A stretch of DNA of 6,765 nt from Micromonosporaceae bacterium (GTDB lineage Bacteria; Actinomycetota; Actinomycetes; Mycobacteriales; Micromonosporaceae): positions 10,778 to 17,542 of the forward strand of contig DPJL01000265.1 in NCBI GenBank assembly GCA_003543035.1, written 5' to 3'. Of this stretch, positions 1-5,884 are shown piece after piece (the stretch's first letter is position 1; every line of letters begins with the position of its first letter). Position numbers and translations under genes: made by a program. Under the pieces are notes generated by a model. It searched no databases. It had not been told where the DNA came from and worked only from the letters and a program-made list of their open reading frames with translations.

Positions 1-269
1 CGGAAGTCCTGGAAGACGCAGCCGATCGAGCGGCGGAAGCTCGGGATCTTCCACGAGCGCATCGCCGTGACGTCCTTGCCGTTGACGTGCACCTTGCCGC
101 GCGTCGGCGAGATCTCGTGCAGGAGAAGCTTGATGATGGACGACTTACCGGACCCGGACGGACCGATGAAGAAAACGAAGTCACCCTTCTCGATCGCCAC
201 AGACACGTCGTCCAGCGAGGGTCGCGACGCCTTCGGGTAGGTCTTGGTCACCTTGTCGAGTCGAATCAC
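1..269 (-). CDS. ftsE: Cell division ATP-binding protein FtsE, N-terminal part (cut by the left edge)
   Basis: ABC-type ATPase that pairs with the membrane protein FtsX; in the family the complex sits at the division site and controls peptidoglycan hydrolases from the cytoplasmic face. About 89 residues are visible, starting (M)IRLDKVTKTYP. The Walker A motif GPSGSGKSS lies at about residues 38-46, and the Q-loop region IGCVFQDFR at the window edge is typical of FtsE. The Walker B and signature motifs lie beyond the edge. The start is a GTG (269-267) with no Shine-Dalgarno sequence; it matches the usual FtsE N-terminus and lies 7 nt after a TAGACT hexamer, suggesting a leaderless transcript. 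It follows prfB on the same strand after a 69-bp gap, an arrangement common in actinobacteria, where ftsX and smpB usually come next. The family call is secure; other ABC ATPases are less likely given the VFQDFR and prfB context. Confidence 0.93.
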   Translation of the reverse strand, partial: MIRLDKVTKTYPKASRPSLDDVSVAIEKGDFVFFIGPSGSGKSSIIKLLLHEISPTRGKVHVNGKDVTAMRSWKIPSFRRSIGCVFQDF

Positions 270-276
270 GGGCGAG

Positions 277-304
277 AGTCTACGCCGTCTGCCACAAACA
301 CCAA
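277..304 (-). promoter_or_regulatory. Candidate ftsE promoter for a leaderless mRNA
   Basis: On the minus strand TTGGTG (304-299), a 16-nt spacer and TAGACT (282-277) form a plausible -35/-10 pair. The last base of the -10 is 7 nt before the GTG of ftsE, so transcription would start at or very near the start codon. This fits the lack of a Shine-Dalgarno sequence. The call rests on sequence pattern only. Confidence 0.45.
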
Positions 305-310
305 GTACAC

Positions 311-338
311 CCAGGGTGGGATGCCCGAATCACCCTGG
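311..338 (-). terminator. Stem-loop abutting the prfB stop codon, possible terminator
   Basis: CCAGGGTG (311-318) and CACCCTGG (331-338) form a perfect 8-bp inverted repeat with a 12-nt loop. On the minus strand the stem begins at the base right after the prfB TAA (341-339). No T-run follows, so it would be an actinobacterial-type terminator without U-tract, or an mRNA 3'-end stabiliser or attenuator between prfB and ftsE. The inverted repeat is certain; the function is inferred. Confidence 0.45.
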
Positions 339-1451
339 TTAGGACTCCTGCTGGCGTTGCTTACGCCACTTGATTCCGGCCTCGACGAAGTCGTCGATCT
401 CGCCGTCGAAGACCGCGCTCGGATTGCCTGTCTCGTGCTCGGTGCGAAGGTCCTTCACCATCTGATACGGGTGCAGCACATAGGAGCGCATCTGATCACC
501 CCATGAGCCGGCCGCATCGGTCTTCAGGCCGTCGAGTTTGGCCTGCTCCTCCTGCCGCTTGCGCTCCAGCAGGCGAGCCTGCAGCACGCGCAACGCCGAC
601 GCCTTGTTCTGCAGCTGCGACTTCTCGTTTTGGCAGGTCACCACGATGCCGGTGGGGATGTGGGTGATTCGCACCGCGGAGTCGGTGGTGTTGACGCTCT
701 GTCCACCTGGACCACTCGAACGGTAGACGTCGACCCGCATCTCGTTCTCGGGGATGTCGATGTGATCGGTCTGCTCCACCACCGGCAACACCTCGACCCC
801 GGCGAAGCTGGTCTGACGGCGACCCTGGTTGTCGAAGGGGCTGATCCGAACCAATCGGTGGGTACCAGATTCAACGCTCAAAGTCCCATAGGCATAAGGA
901 GCCTTCACCGTGAAGGTGGCCGACTTGAGCCCGGCCTCTTCCGCGTAGGAGGTCTCATACACCTCGGTGGCGTACCCATGGCGCTCCGCCCAGCGCAGAT
1001 ACATGCGCAACAGCATCTCGGCAAAGTCGGCGGCATCGACGCCACCCGCACCCGCACGGATCGCGACCAGCGCCTCGCGCGAGTCGTATTCGCCGGAGAG
1101 CAGCGTCCTTACTTCCATCTCTTCGATCGCCTTGGCCAGCGAGGCGATCTCGGTGCCGACCTCGGCCAGCGATCCGGCATCTTCTTCGGCCTCAGCCAAC
1201 TCGAGCAATACGTGCACGTCGTCGACCCCGCGCCGCAGCCCGGTCAGCCGGTCGATCTCGCCATTGACATAGGACAGCCGGGAGGTGACGTCCTGCGCCT
1301 TGGCCTGGTCGTCCCACAGGTCGGGCGCTGATGCGGCGGTCTCCAGCTCCTGCTTGGCCGCACGGAGTTTGCCAAGATCCAGCACGGCCTCGATCGATTT
1401 GAGGGTGGCGTCGAGCTGTTTGATCTGTTCCGCGTAGTCGGCTGTCGTCAC
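339..1451 (-). CDS. prfB: Peptide chain release factor 2 (RF2)
   Basis: Class I release factor that reads UGA and UAA in the ribosomal A site and triggers hydrolysis of peptidyl-tRNA. The 370-residue length is normal. The N-terminal helical domain (about 1-110) is followed by the codon-recognition loop with SPF at 204-206 (RISPFDNQGRRQTSFAG), which marks RF2 rather than RF1 (PxT). The catalytic GGQ is at 249-251 within SSGPGGQSVNTTDSAVR; its Gln is the usual N5-methylation site. The C-terminal MRSYVLHPYQMVKDLRTE is also typical. The start is GTG (1451-1449); the N-terminus aligns with known actinobacterial RF2, and no Shine-Dalgarno is seen. The frame is continuous, so the programmed +1 frameshift found in many bacterial prfB genes is absent. 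It is divergent from the sugar operon and upstream of ftsE. Confidence 0.97.
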   Translation of the reverse strand: MTTADYAEQIKQLDATLKSIEAVLDLGKLRAAKQELETAASAPDLWDDQAKAQDVTSRLSYVNGEIDRLTGLRRGVDDVHVLLELAEAEEDAGSLAEVGTEIASLAKAIEEMEVRTLLSGEYDSREALVAIRAGAGGVDAADFAEMLLRMYLRWAERHGYATEVYETSYAEEAGLKSATFTVKAPYAYGTLSVESGTHRLVRISPFDNQGRRQTSFAGVEVLPVVEQTDHIDIPENEMRVDVYRSSGPGGQSVNTTDSAVRITHIPTGIVVTCQNEKSQLQNKASALRVLQARLLERKRQEEQAKLDGLKTDAAGSWGDQMRSYVLHPYQMVKDLRTEHETGNPSAVFDGEIDDFVEAGIKWRKQRQQES

Positions 1452-1457
1452 GACACA

Positions 1458-1463
1458 AGACTA
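1458..1463 (-). promoter_or_regulatory. Candidate -10 element of prfB (leaderless)
   Basis: TAGTCT on the minus strand ends 6 nt before the prfB GTG. Its form and placement resemble the TAGACT before ftsE, and no Shine-Dalgarno precedes the GTG. The expected -35 zone (about 1481-1486) reads AAGAGT, a poor match, so the promoter would depend on the -10 or an activator. That zone overlaps the -35 of the divergent ROK gene. Confidence 0.33.
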
Positions 1464-1484
1464 CAGAGAGGGACCTAATGACTC

Positions 1485-1514
1485 TTGACAGCATCTACAT
1501 CGAGGAACAATAGT
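1485..1514 (+). promoter_or_regulatory. Candidate promoter of the ROK regulator and sugar operon
   Basis: A perfect TTGACA (1485-1490) is followed after 18 nt by AATAGT (1509-1514), which matches TATAAT at 4 of 6 positions. Transcription would start near 1521, giving a leader of about 30 nt with GGAGG (1538-1542) 7 nt before the ATG at 1550. The -35 is strong and the -10 weak, as is usual for a regulated promoter. Confidence 0.45.
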
Positions 1515-1530
1515 AAGTCAGATTTCCTAT
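1510..1530 (+). promoter_or_regulatory. Possible operator: imperfect palindrome over the -10/start region
   Basis: ATAGTAA (1510-1516) and TTCCTAT (1524-1530) are reverse complements at 6 of 7 positions, with a 7-nt centre. The element covers the -10 and the predicted transcription start, where a repressor would act. ROK regulators bind AT-rich palindromes and often regulate their own gene, so this is the best candidate site here. There is no second copy to support it, and a short imperfect repeat may arise by chance. Confidence 0.28.
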
Positions 1531-1549
1531 CTATCTCGGAGGCACTTCA

Positions 1550-2728
1550 ATGACGCGGCTAGCCGGCTCGTCCAAACTGCTCCGCGCTATGAACGAGAGC
1601 GCGACGCTGGCACTGCTCCTGGAGAAGGGCACATTGACCCGGGCCGAGCTGCGTGAACTCACCGGCCTGTCCAAGCCCACCACCTCCGACGTGCTGCGCA
1701 CCCTCACCGACGTCGGCTTCGCCTCCGTCATCGGGCACACCAGCGGCGGCCCCGGGCCAAACGCCGAGATCTATGCGATCAACCCCGCCGCGGCCCATGT
1801 GGTTGCACTGTCCGTTCGGGACATTACCGAAACGGCGCACTCGGCAGTCGGCGCCGCGCTCTGTGATCTCGCCGGCACGGTGCTCGCCCGGGCCGAGTAC
1901 GACGTTGACCCCAGCGATCCGATCAGCACGGTGGCCACGACCGTGGACGATCTTTGCGGACGGGCCGGGCTCGAGCGGAGCGCCGTGACGCACGTGCAGC
2001 TCGCCGTGCCCGGCTCCTACGACCCGAGCAGCGACACCATCCGGCACATCGATCTGGCCGAGTGGGGCCGCCCGGGGTTGGTCAGCGAGCTGGCCACGCG
2101 CATGGACACCACGGTCTGGGCAGAAAACGACGTGAACCTCGCCGCGATCGCGGAACGGCACCGGGGTGTGGCTGCGGGGTCGCACAGCTTCGCGCTGCTG
2201 TGGTTCGGCGCCGGCCTCGGCTGCGCCATCGATCTCGGGGACAGCTTGCTGCGCGGCGTTTCCGGCGGCGCGGGCGAGCTCGGCTATGTGCCCGTTGGGC
2301 AATCCGGAAAAGATCTCCAAGATCTGGTCGGCGGTCCGGCCGTGCTCGCTTTGGCGGCAGAGCACGGCTACAACGCCACCACGGCGGAGGCCGCCGTCGC
2401 CAATGCGGTGTCCCATGTGGAGGGACGTGCGACGGAAAACCTGTTCTTAAGGGAACTGGCGGAGCGGATCGCATTGGCTCTGGCGGCGGTCTCCGCCATC
2501 CTCGACCCCCCACTCGTCGTGCTCGCCGGCGAGGTCGCCCAAGCGGGCGGCGGTGTTTTGCGAGATCTGGTAGCGGATGCCTTCCACAGCGCCACTCCGC
2601 TGCGCACCCCGGTGGAGGTGACCGCGCTAACCGATGACGCGGTCCTCCTCGGGGCACTGGACGCCGGCCTTCGGGTGGTACGCGATTCGCTGATCGATTC
2701 GCTTCGCCACGCGCTGACCCCGGCCTAA
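1550..2728 (+). CDS. ROK-family transcriptional regulator (XylR/NagC/CsnR-like)
   Basis: Likely sugar-responsive repressor of the transporter operon that follows. Residues about 15-55 form a winged helix-turn-helix; the HTH reads TRAELRELTGLSKPTTSDVL (30-49). Residues about 82-375 form the ROK sugar-kinase-like fold: ENDVNLAAIAER (192-203) keeps the Asp of the sugar site (D194), and the glycine-rich stretch GAGLGCAIDLGDSLLRGVSG (220-239) leads into GELGY (242-246). The kinase phosphate motif DxGxT is missing (ALSVRDITET at 86-95), so catalysis is not expected. The family's GHxxV plus CxCGxxGC zinc site is also absent: His is Tyr246 and no cysteines follow. The length of 392 is normal. The ATG has GGAGG 7 nt upstream. 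The gene is divergent from prfB and 65 bp before the binding-protein gene. Codon 300 is the rare TTA (2447-2449). The ligand cannot be told from sequence. Confidence 0.9.
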   Translation: MTRLAGSSKLLRAMNESATLALLLEKGTLTRAELRELTGLSKPTTSDVLRTLTDVGFASVIGHTSGGPGPNAEIYAINPAAAHVVALSVRDITETAHSAVGAALCDLAGTVLARAEYDVDPSDPISTVATTVDDLCGRAGLERSAVTHVQLAVPGSYDPSSDTIRHIDLAEWGRPGLVSELATRMDTTVWAENDVNLAAIAERHRGVAAGSHSFALLWFGAGLGCAIDLGDSLLRGVSGGAGELGYVPVGQSGKDLQDLVGGPAVLALAAEHGYNATTAEAAVANAVSHVEGRATENLFLRELAERIALALAAVSAILDPPLVVLAGEVAQAGGGVLRDLVADAFHSATPLRTPVEVTALTDDAVLLGALDAGLRVVRDSLIDSLRHALTPA

Positions 2729-2738
2729 GCACCACAAC

Positions 2739-2769
2739 AAAAAACCACCCATCCCCTTCCCCCCTTTTC
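2739..2769 (+). other. A-run plus pyrimidine tract between the ROK and binding-protein genes
   Basis: Six A (2739-2744) are followed by 25 bases that are pyrimidine except for A at 2747 and 2751, ending CCCCCCTTTTC. The composition contrasts sharply with the flanking genes. It contains no inverted repeat and I see no convincing promoter in it. It could be an unstructured spacer that keeps the following ribosome site open, or a site for a pyrimidine-binding factor such as Rho. Function unknown. Confidence 0.4.
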
Positions 2770-2780
2770 ATCATGGCCAC

Positions 2781-2787
2781 GAGGGAG
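2781..2787 (+). promoter_or_regulatory. Shine-Dalgarno sequence that sets the binding-protein start at 2794
   Basis: GAGGGAG lies 6 nt before the ATG at 2794. An in-frame ATG at 2773 would add seven residues (MATREPF) ahead of the signal peptide and has only a pyrimidine tract upstream, with no ribosome site. Confidence 0.75.
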
Positions 2788-2793
2788 CCCTTC

Positions 2794-4101
2794 ATGCACC
2801 TCAAGAAAGTACTGGCGGCAGCCGCTTTGGTGGCATTGGCCGCCGGTTGTACCCCTTCAGCGAAGAACGATCCGATCGCGAGCGCGGCGCCCGAGCCCAC
2901 CGGAGCGATCGAATTCTGGCATCCCTTCACCGACCGGGAGGCCAAGGCAGTCGAGGATCTGATCAACGACTTCCGGGCCAAGCACCCCAAGGTGACCGTG
3001 ACGATCAAGGCCGAGCAGGACGACGGCAAGATGATCCAGGCCATCGGCGCCGGGCAGGGTCCCGACGTGGCCCTGAGTTATTCGACCGACGTCGTGGGCC
3101 GCTTCTGCTCCTCCGGGGCGTGGGTCGACCTGACCCAGTACATCCAGCGCGACAAAGTCGATTTGAACCGGTACCCAGAAGTAGTCCGCTCTTATACGCA
3201 GTTCCGGAACAAGCGTTGTGCCATGCCGTTCCTCGCGGACGCCTACGGCCTCTACTACAACAAGACAATCTTCAGCCAGGGCGGCGTGACCGCTCCCCCG
3301 AAGACGCTCGCGGAGCTCAGCGATCTGGCGAAGAAGCTGACCGTCAAGGGCAAGGACGGCAAGCTCGAGCGCGTAGGTTTCCTGCCGCTGTTCGGTTTCT
3401 ACGAGAACTCCCCTTCCCACATGGGCCCGATGGTCGGCGCGAGTTGGCTCAAGGCTGATGGCACTTCGAATATCGGCAGCGACCCGAAGTGGCAGGAGCT
3501 CATCAAGTGGCAGAAGGAGCTCGTGGATTGGTACGGCTACGCCAAGCTGGAGGAATTCCGGGCCGGCCTGGGCGATGAGTGGTCCGCCGAGAACGCCTTC
3601 CAGCAAGGCAAGGTGGCCATGAACATCGACGGTGAGTGGCGCATCGCCTTCCTCAAGGATCAGGCCCCCGACCTGAAGTACGGCGTGACTTCGCTTCCGG
3701 TCAACGACGCGAGCCGGGCCGGCGCGGGTTACACCACCGGAAACGTCATCGGTGTCTCGAAGACGTCGACCAACCAGGAAGCCGCGTGGGCGCTGATTCG
3801 CTTCATGACTACCGAGACCAGCTCGATCGTCAAGCTCAGCAACGGCATGCGCAACCTGCCCAGCACCAAGGATGCCCGGGAGAGCAAGGACCTCGTGATT
3901 GACGAGAACTACAAGGTCTTCCTTGACATCCACAGCAACCCGAACACCAGCACCACGCCGCCGAGCGCGGTAGGTGCGGCCTACCAGGATGAGTTCTCGA
4001 CCTTCTTGCAGCAGTATCAGTCGGGAGAAGCGACTGATCTGGCAGGAGGGATCAAGAAGGTCGACGACCAGATCAATAACCTGATCAAGCTCGCGGGCTA
4101 G
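2794..4101 (+). CDS. Sugar ABC transporter substrate-binding lipoprotein (SBP family 1, CUT1 type)
   Basis: Extracytoplasmic receptor that binds a sugar, probably an oligosaccharide, and delivers it to the two permeases encoded next. With the start at 2794 it has 435 residues, normal for the family. The signal peptide MHLKKVLAAAALVALAAG ends at a lipobox-like LAAGC, with Cys19 as the likely lipidated residue; Ala at -3 instead of Leu is a slight departure. The mature protein opens with IEFWHPFTDREAKAVEDLI (39-57), the first strand and helix of the fold, and continues with GQGPDVALSY (87-96), MPFLADAYGLYYNK (144-157) and GKVAMNIDGEWRIAF (272-286). Aromatics such as W42 and W282 could stack on a sugar. 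Cys105 and Cys142 could form a disulfide. The stop TAG is 3 nt before the first permease gene. The substrate is unknown: chitosan-, cello- or other beta-glycan oligosaccharides are possible from context. Confidence 0.92.
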   Translation: MHLKKVLAAAALVALAAGCTPSAKNDPIASAAPEPTGAIEFWHPFTDREAKAVEDLINDFRAKHPKVTVTIKAEQDDGKMIQAIGAGQGPDVALSYSTDVVGRFCSSGAWVDLTQYIQRDKVDLNRYPEVVRSYTQFRNKRCAMPFLADAYGLYYNKTIFSQGGVTAPPKTLAELSDLAKKLTVKGKDGKLERVGFLPLFGFYENSPSHMGPMVGASWLKADGTSNIGSDPKWQELIKWQKELVDWYGYAKLEEFRAGLGDEWSAENAFQQGKVAMNIDGEWRIAFLKDQAPDLKYGVTSLPVNDASRAGAGYTTGNVIGVSKTSTNQEAAWALIRFMTTETSSIVKLSNGMRNLPSTKDARESKDLVIDENYKVFLDIHSNPNTSTTPPSAVGAAYQDEFSTFLQQYQSGEATDLAGGIKKVDDQINNLIKLAG

Positions 4102-4104
4102 GTC

Positions 4105-5061
4105 ATGTCCGCATTGCCCAACGGGGGTGCCGGGAAGACCGGCACCCCCTTCAAGAAGAGGCTCACGCCCTACACCTTTGTGTTGCCAACACTTATCGGC
4201 CTGGGACTGTTCCTCATCTATCCGTTGATTTCGGCGGTCTACTTCTCCTTCACCAACATCAAGCTGGAGAGCCTGACCGAGCCACCGGCTTTCGTGGGCT
4301 GGAACAACTGGCGCTTCCTGCTCGAGGACATCCGGCTGGAAAAGGCGGTCAAGAACACGCTCTGGCTGGTCGTGGTGATGGTCCCGGCGCGCATGGTGGG
4401 TGCACTGATCACGGCCCTGCTGCTCAATCAGGTCAAGCGCGGCCGAAGTGCTTACCGGACACTGTTTTATCTGCCGGCGCTCGCCCCGCCGGTTGCGGCG
4501 ACTATTGCTTTCGTTCTTTTGCTTAAGCCTGGTACCGGTCCGGTCAATACGCTTCTCACCAAGCTTGGCGTCGACGATCCACCGTTGTGGTTCAACGATC
4601 CCGCTTGGTCGAAGCCGTCACTGGTGTTGCTCGCCCTATGGGGCATCGGCGATCTGATGATTATCTTCGTGGCGGCACTGCTCGACGTGCCGGCGGAGTT
4701 GCATGAGGCAGCCGCTCTCGACGGCGCAAACACTTGGCAGCGCTTCCGTTTCATCACCCTGCCGAGCATCAACCCGGTGCTGCAGTTCGCCGCGATCACC
4801 GGAATCATTGCCACCCTTCAGTACTTCACGCAGGCCGCGGTCGCGGCGAGCGTCGCCTCGGGTTCGGTCACCGCGGGCGGTGGTATCACCAATGTCTTCG
4901 GCTATCCGAACGATTCGACGTTCACTTACCCGCTGCGGCTCTACACAGTCGGTTTCGGCACCGGCGCGCTCGGCTATGCGAGCGTCCTGTCGCTGGTTCT
5001 CTTCGTGGTGTCGCTCAGCGCCACCCTTCTGCTGCTCCGTCGGTTCAGGACGTTCATATGA
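4105..5061 (+). CDS. Sugar ABC transporter permease 1 (MalF-type, CUT1)
   Basis: Inner-membrane half of the translocation pore. The 318 residues begin with a charged, glycine-rich cytoplasmic tail (1-20), followed by KKRLTPYTFVLPTLIGLGLF, the usual start of the first membrane helix. About six hydrophobic segments follow, at roughly 23-49, 84-108, 119-141, 173-192, 226-245 and 289-311. The EAA loop that contacts the ATPase is at 200-220: HEAAALDGANTWQRFRFITL, then P. GWNNWRFLL (65-73) and FYLPALAPPVAA (121-132) are also typical. The start ATG lies 3 nt after the preceding stop and has only a weak Shine-Dalgarno (AGG), so translation may be coupled. Codons 7-15 fold into a perfect hairpin (separate entry). 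The last codons overlap permease 2. Confidence 0.94.
   Translation: MSALPNGGAGKTGTPFKKRLTPYTFVLPTLIGLGLFLIYPLISAVYFSFTNIKLESLTEPPAFVGWNNWRFLLEDIRLEKAVKNTLWLVVVMVPARMVGALITALLLNQVKRGRSAYRTLFYLPALAPPVAATIAFVLLLKPGTGPVNTLLTKLGVDDPPLWFNDPAWSKPSLVLLALWGIGDLMIIFVAALLDVPAELHEAAALDGANTWQRFRFITLPSINPVLQFAAITGIIATLQYFTQAAVAASVASGSVTAGGGITNVFGYPNDSTFTYPLRLYTVGFGTGALGYASVLSLVLFVVSLSATLLLLRRFRTFI
4123..4149 (+). repeat. Perfect 11-bp hairpin inside the 5' end of the permease 1 gene
   Basis: GGGGGTGCCGG (4123-4133) pairs fully with CCGGCACCCCC (4139-4149) around a GAAGA loop. All pairs are G-C except one U-A, so the RNA stem should be very stable. It begins 22 nt after the last base of the binding-protein stop codon and 18 nt after the first base of the permease ATG. 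No T-run follows, so it is not a classical terminator. Likely roles are protecting the 3' end of the binding-protein message and slowing ribosomes or polymerase entering the permease genes. The structure is seen directly; the role is inferred. Confidence 0.8.
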
Positions 5062-5882
5062 GTAAGCCTTTCCTCATCATGGTTGCGCGCCACTCGGTGG
5101 CGATCGCGCTGAGCTTCATGTTCCTTGCACCGGTGCTTTTCCTGCTGCTGACGTCCTTCATGTCCAGTGATCAGACGCTGACGTCGCAGATCTGGCCCAG
5201 GGATTGGCATCCGGAGAACTACGCCGAGGCCTTCAGTAAGGCCCCGCTGGCGAAGTACATGTTGAACACCGTGCTCTACGCGGGTCTTGCCACCGGCTTC
5301 ATGCTCCTCGCGAGCATCCCGGCCGCCTACGGGCTGGCAAAGCTGCGCTGGCGCGGCCGCAACACCACGATGGTGCTGATCATCTGCATGATGATGCTCC
5401 CGCCTCAGGTGACAACCGTTCCGCTGTACCTGTTCTGGGCCAACAACGGGCTCACCGGCTCACTGTGGCCGCTGATCCTGCCGATGCTGGCCGGTGACGC
5501 ATTCTCCATCTTCCTGCTGCGCCAGTTCCTCGTCACCATTCCCGACGAGTACCTGGACGCCGCGCGAATCGACGGCGCGGGCGAGTGGCGCACGCTGTTG
5601 AAGGTGATTGTGCCGATGGCGCGGCCAGGCATAGCCGCAACGGCAATGTTCCAGTTCTTCTACGCCTGGAACGATTACTACGGACCGCTTCTTTACACCA
5701 GCGAGAACAAGGACAACTGGACCGTGTCCCTGGGCCTGGCTGGTTTCCGTTCCATTCACCACGTGGAGTGGCAGCTTGTCAGTGCCGCCACTCTCATGAC
5801 GATGATCCCCGTCATCGTGCTGTTCTTCTTTGCGCAAAAGGCCTTCGTGGAAGGCGTCACCCTCACCGGAGTTAAGGGCTAG
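5058..5882 (+). CDS. Sugar ABC transporter permease 2 (MalG-type, CUT1)
   Basis: Second membrane subunit of the importer, 274 residues, the usual MalG-like size. Hydrophobic segments lie at about 13-33, 70-93, 104-126, 136-155, 190-207 and 240-260. NYAEAFSKAPLAKYMLNTVL (54-73), AAYGLAKLRWRGR (89-101) and MLPPQVTTVPLY (113-124) are typical MalG features. The EAA loop for the ATPase is at 163-186: DEYLDAARIDGAGEWRTLLK, then VIVP. The ATG at 5058 overlaps the stop of permease 1 (ATGA, 5058-5061) and has AGGA 7 nt upstream (5047-5050), so the two permeases are translationally coupled and made in equal amounts. The same frame stays open upstream to 4734, but that stretch is only a shadow of permease 1. 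Its stop is 2 nt before the GH4 gene. Confidence 0.94.
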   Translation: MSKPFLIMVARHSVAIALSFMFLAPVLFLLLTSFMSSDQTLTSQIWPRDWHPENYAEAFSKAPLAKYMLNTVLYAGLATGFMLLASIPAAYGLAKLRWRGRNTTMVLIICMMMLPPQVTTVPLYLFWANNGLTGSLWPLILPMLAGDAFSIFLLRQFLVTIPDEYLDAARIDGAGEWRTLLKVIVPMARPGIAATAMFQFFYAWNDYYGPLLYTSENKDNWTVSLGLAGFRSIHHVEWQLVSAATLMTMIPVIVLFFFAQKAFVEGVTLTGVKG

Positions 5883-5884
5883 AA

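Noticed and set aside
630..1331. Plus-strand open frame of 233 codons opposite prfB
   Set aside because: prfB on the other strand is certain through SPF and GGQ, and this frame has no motif or ribosome site.
1559..2416. Minus-strand open frame of 285 codons opposite the ROK gene
   Set aside because: It mirrors the codon pattern of the ROK gene, is low in complexity with many Arg/Gly/Ala, and has no ribosome site or family motif.
2773..2793. Upstream ATG at 2773 as the start of the binding protein
   Set aside because: No Shine-Dalgarno precedes it, while GAGGGAG lies at ideal distance from 2794, where a typical lipoprotein signal peptide begins.
2857..3933. Long minus-strand open frame of 358 codons opposite the binding-protein gene
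   Set aside because: It lies wholly opposite a gene with clear family motifs. Long antisense frames are expected in GC-rich coding DNA, and its translation shows no recognisable domain.
4123..4149. Walker A-like peptide GGAGKTG in the permease 1 N-terminus
   Set aside because: The spacing does not fit GxxxxGK[ST] (the first position is Pro), the segment lies before the first membrane helix of a clear permease, and its repetitive composition follows from the DNA palindrome.
4734..5057. Upstream extension of the permease 2 frame
   Set aside because: It overlaps the essential EAA loop and last helices of permease 1 and encodes a His/Arg-rich, non-membrane peptide. The ATG at 5058 has a ribosome site and gives the normal length.
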